Shown here: piece after piece, positions 1-5,277 of the stretch
Numbering within the stretch: the first letter of the stretch is position 1
Layout: every line of letters begins with the position of its first letter
Origin: Sulfurimonas sp.
Lineage (GTDB): Bacteria > Campylobacterota > Campylobacteria > Campylobacterales > Sulfurimonadaceae
Reading direction: 5' to 3'
Length of the DNA stretch: 11,732 nucleotides
Assembly: GCA_002733155.1 (NCBI GenBank)
Contig: NVUO01000019.1
Location: 29,321 to 41,052, forward strand
The notes under the pieces: generated by a model
Database searches by the model: none
Told to the model about the DNA's origin: nothing
What the model saw: only the letters and a program-made list of their open reading frames with translations
Translations under genes and position numbers: made by a program

Positions 1-132
1 TTGCATTATCTTCATTACATCTTCTACTTTTTCAAGTAAAACAAACTTATCACTTTTTGATATTGCTTGTTTTACTACCTGCTCTAGAGCTGAACATTTT
101 GCACATCCGGTCCCTAATATTTCTATTTTCAT
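1..132 (-). CDS. Small thioredoxin-like (CxxC) protein, 3' end outside the window
   Basis: Only the first 44 codons are present; the frame is open to the left edge. The start is ATG at 130-132, preceded by AAGGA six bases upstream, a good ribosome binding site. The protein opens with MKIEILGTGCAKC, and the GTGCxxC motif near residues 8-13 is typical of the TM0996/MTH895 small thioredoxin-fold family, whose members are usually about 75-80 aa. The CxxC pair (C10 and C13) is the likely redox site. Family knowledge: such proteins often sit beside YraQ/ArsP-type permeases and DUF4395 proteins, exactly as here, and probably act in thiol or metal(loid) redox handling in the cytoplasm. The substrate cannot be told from the sequence. 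It lies 21 bases after the DUF4395 gene, so it is probably in the same operon. Confidence 0.85.
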   Translation of the reverse strand, partial: MKIEILGTGCAKCSALEQVVKQAISKSDKFVLLEKVEDVMKIMQ

Positions 133-153
133 ATTTTTTCCTTAAATTAAAGT

Positions 154-885
154 TTAAAAATTATTATCATCTTCAAAGTCGCTAACTTCTTGTTGATATT
201 TTCCATCTTCTATAGCTTGAATTTCAGCATCAGACATCATCATTGTAGATACCCTATTCATAAAAAATGTCTTATTTTCTACCTTAGTAAAATAAGCATA
301 AATACCATAAAAAAGCAAAGCTGTAAAAAAAATTGCTATAATTTTTTGAGCTGTACTAAATTTTTGTATATTATCTTTTTCTCTAACTTCGCAAACACCA
401 CCAGGACAATTAACAGCCTTGTCTTTATTTACTAAATTGTATATCATACATCCTAAACATATCGAAAATGCAGATTCACTAATAAGTAAAACTAAACATA
501 TAATACAAACAATTACCTTAATAGGATTTGGTAAAAAATTAATTACAATAAGATAAAACATAGGTAAGGCTAACAATAAACCTATGCTCCAAGCAAATCT
601 TTTTTGTGATGCTCCCACATATTCTGGTTTTTGGTTTTGTACAAAAAATCTACCAATTAATAAACTAGGGCTATAACTAGGATTAATTACCCTAATTAAA
701 AAATCAAATGTAAAAAAACTGATAAAATATTTTGTTACTATAACATGCCCTAACATTAGAGAGTTAGTTAAACTTAAAATTCCAAGTACAAACAATATTC
801 CAGCCGCAGCCCTAGCCTCCCTTTCATTTATAACTCGTACATCATATCCATCAACTTTTTCACCAAATTTAGAAAAATCTATCAC
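154..885 (-). CDS. DUF4395 family multi-pass membrane protein
   Basis: The protein is 243 aa from the GTG start at 883-885. An in-frame TTG two codons upstream (889-891) is less likely, because the GAGGA at 893-897 would be only one base from it but is seven bases from the GTG. Hydrophobic segments lie near residues 24-46, 52-67, 98-118 and 122-150, with a further one at about 181-199. The conserved CLGC motif of DUF4395 is at residues 143-146, and a second cysteine pair, CPGGVC, is at 160-165 in the loop before the last segment. The acidic C-terminal tail (about residues 200-243) extends beyond the usual domain. Function is unknown for the family; the paired cysteines and the neighbouring CxxC thioredoxin and permease suggest a membrane thiol-redox or metal-handling role (inference). 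The upstream permease stop codon (TGA, 896-898) overlaps the ribosome binding site, so translation is probably coupled. Confidence 0.85.
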   Translation of the reverse strand: MIDFSKFGEKVDGYDVRVINEREARAAAGILFVLGILSLTNSLMLGHVIVTKYFISFFTFDFLIRVINPSYSPSLLIGRFFVQNQKPEYVGASQKRFAWSIGLLLALPMFYLIVINFLPNPIKVIVCIICLVLLISESAFSICLGCMIYNLVNKDKAVNCPGGVCEVREKDNIQKFSTAQKIIAIFFTALLFYGIYAYFTKVENKTFFMNRVSTMMMSDAEIQAIEDGKYQQEVSDFEDDNNF

Positions 886-892
886 ACGCAAA

Positions 893-897
893 TCCTC
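893..897 (-). promoter_or_regulatory. Ribosome binding site that decides the DUF4395 start
   Basis: On the minus strand this reads GAGGA. It overlaps the permease stop codon, lies seven bases before the GTG at 883-885, and lies only one base before the TTG at 889-891. The spacing favours the GTG. Confidence 0.6.
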
Positions 898-1522
898 ATA
901 AAATAATATTAAATAAATAACCTATTACAATTATACCACTAGCTACTATTAGAAAGAAAACAGATATTAACTTAGCTGAAATAATCTTTTTTAAAATCAA
1001 TGCTTCAGGCAATGACAAAGCAGTTACAGCCATCATAAATGCAAGTGCAGTCCCAAGTAACATGCCCTTTGATGTTAAAACTTCAACTAATGGCATAACA
1101 CCAGCTGCACTTGAATACATTGGTATACCCATAATCACAGCAATAATTACTGCAAATGGATTACCCTCCCCTGTATATTTAACTATAAAATCTGTTGGAA
1201 TATAACCATGAATTCCAGCTCCAACTGCAACTCCAAACATTACATATATATAAATCTTTTTAAAGATATCGTATGTATAAATCCAAGCCTCTTTACATCT
1301 ATCTTTAAAACCTAGTTTAATCATATTTGCTTGTAACTCTGTATCTAATTCTTTTACATCCAATAAAATTTCATTTTCCATATTTAACTTAGATATTAAA
1401 AGACCACCAAATATAGCTACAAATAAACCAAAGCCTATATAAAGAGCTGTAATTTTAAAACCAAAAAGACCAAAAAGCATAGCTATAGCTATTTCGTTAT
1501 TCATAGGTGCTGAGATAAGATA
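896..1522 (-). pseudogene. YraQ/ArsP-type (DUF318) permease, N-terminal half lost to an IS3 element
   Basis: An ATG at 1502-1504 opens a 202-aa reading frame, but the homologous frame continues upstream to 1522, encoding YLISAPM just before NNEIAIAMLFGLFG. In intact family members this stretch lies in the middle of a protein of roughly 300-340 aa, so the first one-third to one-half is missing. The frame then runs into an IS3 terminal repeat and reaches a stop at 1541-1543. The remaining part keeps the second half of the family fold: a cytoplasmic loop (about residues 40-75 of the 202-aa frame), then hydrophobic segments with MYSSAAGVMP and TALSLPEALILKK, matching the conserved polar and Pro motifs of the second repeat. 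The internal ATG has no visible ribosome binding site. Intact relatives export metal(loid)s or act with small thioredoxins. A partial product is possible, but I call it a broken gene. Confidence 0.75.
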
Positions 1523-1652
1523 TGGAATGTCCCCTATAAACTAGACAATAACTAATCCAGTAAAAACCTAATTATTTAAAGACTTTTCATTATACTGTTT
1601 TTCAAACTGATTTGGAGAAATGTAACCTAAATAACTATGTCTTCTTTTCTTC
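1523..1652 (-). mobile_element. Truncated IS3-family insertion sequence, 3' end only
   Basis: About 130 bp remain: the transposase C-terminus (see the overlapping entry), a short non-coding tail, and a terminal repeat that starts with TGGAATGTCCCC at 1523 on the plus strand. The TG...CA type tip fits IS3-family ends. To the left the sequence switches exactly to permease-coding DNA. To the right it switches, somewhere around 1649-1656, to the 217-aa nuclease gene. No matching left end of the element is present in the window, so the rest has been deleted or replaced. The family assignment rests on the transposase motif; the tip position is inferred from where permease homology ends. Confidence 0.7.
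1568..1651 (-). pseudogene. IS3-family transposase (OrfB) C-terminal remnant
   Basis: Reading leftwards in this frame gives KKRRHSYLGYISPNQFE, about 10 further residues, and a TAG stop at 1568-1570. The pattern RRHSxLGYxSPxxFE is the hallmark C-terminal end of IS3-family DDE transposases, just after the catalytic core. An in-frame stop at 1652-1654 blocks extension to the right, where the nuclease gene sequence begins. The catalytic DDE residues are absent, so this fragment is inert. Its frame differs from that of the overlapping nuclease gene end. Confidence 0.85.
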
Positions 1653-2288
1653 TAGTAAATTATCCGAAAAATCCATCATTTGATGATATATTATAAACTC
1701 TTTTTTATTACAAGTTAAATATTGTGATTGAGATATATTTGTATCTACTAATGTAATTTGTTGAGTAATATCAACTAAATTATTAAAAAGCTTTTCAGAT
1801 AGAACATTAATACTATTTATATTTTCTACAATATTTATTTTTTCAGTAATAAAACCAATCATTGCATTAACATAGAAATTATTATAAGAGCAATAGTGTT
1901 CAGTTAAAAATCTTTGAATACCGTTTTTAATATATTTTGCATTCAATCCTTCTACTCCATTTATATTTTTATTATCTAAAATTTTACATTCTATTATGAA
2001 TTCTGGTTTTTCATTTGTTAAAGTTTCTTGTATAAATATATCAACTTGACCTAGATTATTTTTTTCTTCTTTTACAAACTTGTAATCTTTTATATTTTTA
2101 GTAAAATAATCATCAACTAAAACATCCCTAATATTATTTTCTTTTCTGGGTACTTTTATTTTATCTTTTATAAGAAGTTCATAATTTTTATATATATCTT
2201 TAAGGAGTTCTATAAATCTACTTATATAATTCATTCTATTTGTTGAAAACCTAGTAGCATCTATAGGTATTTTATATTCATCAAACAT
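1635..2288 (-). CDS. PD-(D/E)XK nuclease-like protein, probable restriction subunit
   Basis: This 217-aa protein starts one base after the stop of the 995-aa methylase gene, so it is the last gene of the R-M operon and probably translationally coupled. No named family is certain. A nuclease-type core is visible: an acidic helix region (IRDVLVDDYF, residues 53-62), then D83 in QVDIFI, and E100-C-K102 in FIIECKIL. This D...ExK arrangement on two beta strands is typical of PD-(D/E)XK nucleases. A conserved-looking YIKNGIQRF segment follows at 119-127, and the end carries IIYHQMMDF. Inference: it cuts DNA when the methylase partner has not protected the sites. The last codons (EEKKT and the TAG stop) lie at or within the IS3 remnant, so the original C-terminus may have been replaced; the loss is probably small because the end-type motif is still present. 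Confidence 0.75.
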   Translation of the reverse strand: MFDEYKIPIDATRFSTNRMNYISRFIELLKDIYKNYELLIKDKIKVPRKENNIRDVLVDDYFTKNIKDYKFVKEEKNNLGQVDIFIQETLTNEKPEFIIECKILDNKNINGVEGLNAKYIKNGIQRFLTEHYCSYNNFYVNAMIGFITEKINIVENINSINVLSEKLFNNLVDITQQITLVDTNISQSQYLTCNKKEFIIYHQMMDFSDNLLEEKKT

Positions 2289-2289
2289 A

Positions 2290-5277
2290 TTATCTACCTG
2301 CTTTTAAAATAGCTTTATCAAACTCATAAAAATCAAGATACCCAATAGCTTTATGCCAATTTTTATACTCATTTGGCTTAACTACATAAAACCCATCTGA
2401 TTCAAATCCTTTTATATCTTTTTGTATAAATAGATTTTCTATAGTTTCACTATTTGGTAGTTTTAAAAAGTTTTGTATATTTTTCTCTTTTTTCCAAGTG
2501 ATTATGCTATCTGGTTTTTTATCTAACACTTTAAAATAAATCCCTATAGCATATTTATCCCATAAAACTTCGGCAGAAAAGTACATATTATTTTGCTCAT
2601 AAATATTTGAATAATGTTTAATGAAAATATTAACATATTCATTTACTCGTGTATCTTTAAATTTTAAGCTTTCAAAAGCCACTTCATACTTATTTTGTAT
2701 TACCCAAGGTATAATTATACTGTTAGCATAATCCATCAAGGCATATTCTTTTTCATTTAAATCAAAAACTTTTAGTACTGTATTATCTAAATCATCAATT
2801 AATTCACTTAAATCTTTATCATAGTTTAATATATTTGAACTATTTGTATCAAAATGTTCTTTTTTCAATTTTTCAATTTTAGTTACAACAGAAGATATTT
2901 TTTTATTTTTGATAAAGGGTAAACTTAATTTCTCATAGTCATCACATTCTTCTTGTTTTATTCCTGTAGAACTAGCTGTCTGTAATAAGTAATAACTAAA
3001 ATATTTAGAATAAAATAATCCATTTATGATTTTTAATGTATCTATATTTGTATTGATAGGTTTTAATGCAACTACTGAACTAGAAAAAGTAACATTCATA
3101 TAAGATATTGCAGAATTTTGTTTTAGTTCTTTAGTTAATCCTCCAGTAAAAAGCAACATCGGTGCTGTGTATATATCGGCATAGTCTTCTGATAATTTTC
3201 TATTTGTGTATCCCACAGTATCATAGTTGAATTTATTTAAATGAAAAGATATATAAAATGGTTTTAAATCTTTCTTTTTAGCTCCAGTATCAATAAAATC
3301 AAACTCTTTTAATCTCTTTACATCAATTTTCTTATTTCCATCTTTTCTTTTAAAACCTTGATATTTAATCAATTCACCATTATCAACAAGTTTTTGGATT
3401 GTCTGATATTTATCAGATTTTAGGATTTTTATAAAATTAAAATCTAAGTATGACCCATATACTAGTATTTTCCATAAATAATCATTATCTAAAAGTTTAG
3501 ATTGATTTACTTTTTTAAAATCATTTTTTGCAAGCATTAAAATTTTTAATTTCTTAAAATAAGGACTTGGTTTCATTGAGATATAATTAATTTCATTTTT
3601 AATTACTGCTTCTTTATTATATTCATAAAATAATATAGAAACTGGAACATCAGCATTTTCAAATATATCATTTCTTACAGAAGAAAGCTCTAAAATATGA
3701 TTAACTTTAAATTGGTTAAAAAAATGTTTTTTTCTAAAATCTCTAGTGTCTAAGTTATATAATATTTTACTAGTAACAATAAAACTTATTCTTGTATCTT
3801 TTACTACTAAATCTTTTACCCTCATCATAAAAGCTTGAACAATATCTTTATTACCAACTTTTATTTGATTTGATTTAATATATTTACCAGCAAATGAATC
3901 TTTTTTAATACTACCTTTTCCATATGGTGGATTACCTATTATAAAATCTAATTTTTTATTTTTTATAATTTTGTTATATAAAGCATCTGTATTAAAAAAA
4001 TCATTATTAAAAAAGTTTGGAGTATCTTTATTATCATTTGTATCTAAAAGATATGGGAATTTAAACTTTTCAATATCTTTTGGATTTTGATAATCAAGCA
4101 TTGCTAAATATAATGAAAATACACTTATACTTAAAGCTTCTTCATTTTTATCAATAGCAAAAATATTATCTTTTACAAGTTGTATAATTTGTTCAGAATT
4201 TATAGGCTTACCAATAACATTTTCATACCGAGACACAAGTTTTCTAAAAGTTTCAACAAGAAATATACCACTTCCACAAGCGGGGTCTAATACCTTGCAG
4301 TTATATTCTTTAGGATTATTTTTAAAATAATCATCAACTGTATACTTTAAAATATAATCAACTAAAAAAGTAGGAGTATAATAAGCCCCATCTTTTTTTT
4401 GATTTTCATCTCCTATAAAACTTTCATAAACATTTGATATAAACTCAATAGGAATAATAGAAAAATCATAAATATCAAATAAACTATCTTGATTTGTTTT
4501 AAAATCATAACCACTTATTAAATTCTTTAAAATCAATAGATGTTTTTCTTTTACTGTTTTTTCTTTTTCTTCATCTATGGGAAACCAATCTCCATTAAAT
4601 CCATCCTCAGATTTAAGGTATCTAAATAGATTATATGCCTCATCTTTAGAGGATAAAACTCTTTTAAATTCTTCTTTTTTTAATTCTATATCTTCACTAT
4701 CAAAAGTTTTATTAAAATTAAACTTCACATTTCTATCTATTAAATATCTGATAAAAATTATTCTACCTATTAAAGAATTTGCAATATGTTGACTTATATT
4801 AGATTTTAAAAGTTTTTCTCTTGCATCTTTTATATTCTTTAAAAGATTTTTATCAAGTTTAGTGTTTTTATTTCCAAATATTTCTTTAGAATTTTCAATA
4901 TACTTACCACTAATCAAAGATATATAATTAATTTCATTATCACTATTATCTATCATACTTAGTGATTTAGATTTTATAATAAAATCAAATCCATTGTATA
5001 TTTTAAAATCACTTTTTTTTTCTATAATAACAATAGGTGATTCAGCAAAGTTCCAACACTGTTTAAACATCTCATCTTTATCTTTATGTTCATCAAAAAA
5101 AAGAATTATTGGTTTTGAATTAAATATAAAAATATAGTTTGGCTTTATTACTTTTAATGAACGAATCAATCTTTGTGGTAAAAAATCAACAAATTTAATA
5201 TCATTTAAGCTGTATAAACCATTTTCTTTATTTATATTAAACTTATTATTTATTTTACTTAATATATTTTTACTCAT
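2290..5277 (-). CDS. N6-adenine DNA methyltransferase (Eco57I-like methylase class), R-M system
   Basis: This 995-aa enzyme should transfer methyl groups from S-adenosylmethionine to adenine in a specific DNA site. Methylase motifs are clear: motif X GAYYTPTFLVDYIL (297-310), motif I DPACGSGIF (331-339) and the catalytic motif IV NPPYG (449-453), in the order of gamma-class N6 methylases. Residues 1-130 look like a remnant of the N-terminal fold of such enzymes (PIVIIEKKSDFKIYNGF, 81-97) but show no convincing D...ExK nuclease triad. Residues from about 600 onwards probably hold target recognition and helical spacer parts, followed by a ~150-aa C-terminal extension. The ATG overlaps the stop of the upstream gene (ATGA, 5274-5277), and a G-rich stretch just before it can serve as ribosome binding site. 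The 217-aa nuclease follows one base after the stop. A BREX or DISARM methylase was considered, but no partner genes are present. Confidence 0.85.
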   Translation of the reverse strand: MSKNILSKINNKFNINKENGLYSLNDIKFVDFLPQRLIRSLKVIKPNYIFIFNSKPIILFFDEHKDKDEMFKQCWNFAESPIVIIEKKSDFKIYNGFDFIIKSKSLSMIDNSDNEINYISLISGKYIENSKEIFGNKNTKLDKNLLKNIKDAREKLLKSNISQHIANSLIGRIIFIRYLIDRNVKFNFNKTFDSEDIELKKEEFKRVLSSKDEAYNLFRYLKSEDGFNGDWFPIDEEKEKTVKEKHLLILKNLISGYDFKTNQDSLFDIYDFSIIPIEFISNVYESFIGDENQKKDGAYYTPTFLVDYILKYTVDDYFKNNPKEYNCKVLDPACGSGIFLVETFRKLVSRYENVIGKPINSEQIIQLVKDNIFAIDKNEEALSISVFSLYLAMLDYQNPKDIEKFKFPYLLDTNDNKDTPNFFNNDFFNTDALYNKIIKNKKLDFIIGNPPYGKGSIKKDSFAGKYIKSNQIKVGNKDIVQAFMMRVKDLVVKDTRISFIVTSKILYNLDTRDFRKKHFFNQFKVNHILELSSVRNDIFENADVPVSILFYEYNKEAVIKNEINYISMKPSPYFKKLKILMLAKNDFKKVNQSKLLDNDYLWKILVYGSYLDFNFIKILKSDKYQTIQKLVDNGELIKYQGFKRKDGNKKIDVKRLKEFDFIDTGAKKKDLKPFYISFHLNKFNYDTVGYTNRKLSEDYADIYTAPMLLFTGGLTKELKQNSAISYMNVTFSSSVVALKPINTNIDTLKIINGLFYSKYFSYYLLQTASSTGIKQEECDDYEKLSLPFIKNKKISSVVTKIEKLKKEHFDTNSSNILNYDKDLSELIDDLDNTVLKVFDLNEKEYALMDYANSIIIPWVIQNKYEVAFESLKFKDTRVNEYVNIFIKHYSNIYEQNNMYFSAEVLWDKYAIGIYFKVLDKKPDSIITWKKEKNIQNFLKLPNSETIENLFIQKDIKGFESDGFYVVKPNEYKNWHKAIGYLDFYEFDKAILKAGR
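5013..5021 (-). repeat. A9 tract in the 995-aa methylase gene
   Basis: Nine T on the plus strand give nine A in the coding strand at codons about 86-88 (Glu-Lys-Lys). A second tract of eight (4393-4400) encodes Lys-Lys just before motif X. Both can slip during replication and would truncate the protein. In a genome this AT-rich, such tracts also arise by chance. Confidence 0.5.

Noticed and set aside
156..170. Degenerate first ABC signature as a damaging mutation in the ABC-F protein (residues 156-170)
   Set aside because: YbiT-type proteins normally have a non-canonical first signature; the Walker motifs and catalytic glutamates are intact.
190..435. Plus-strand open frames of 60-103 codons at 190-435, 4577-4792, 5437-5748, 9153-9338, 10435-10860 and 11237-11425
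   Set aside because: Each lies wholly inside a well-supported minus-strand gene, has low-complexity or unrecognisable product and no convincing ribosome binding site.
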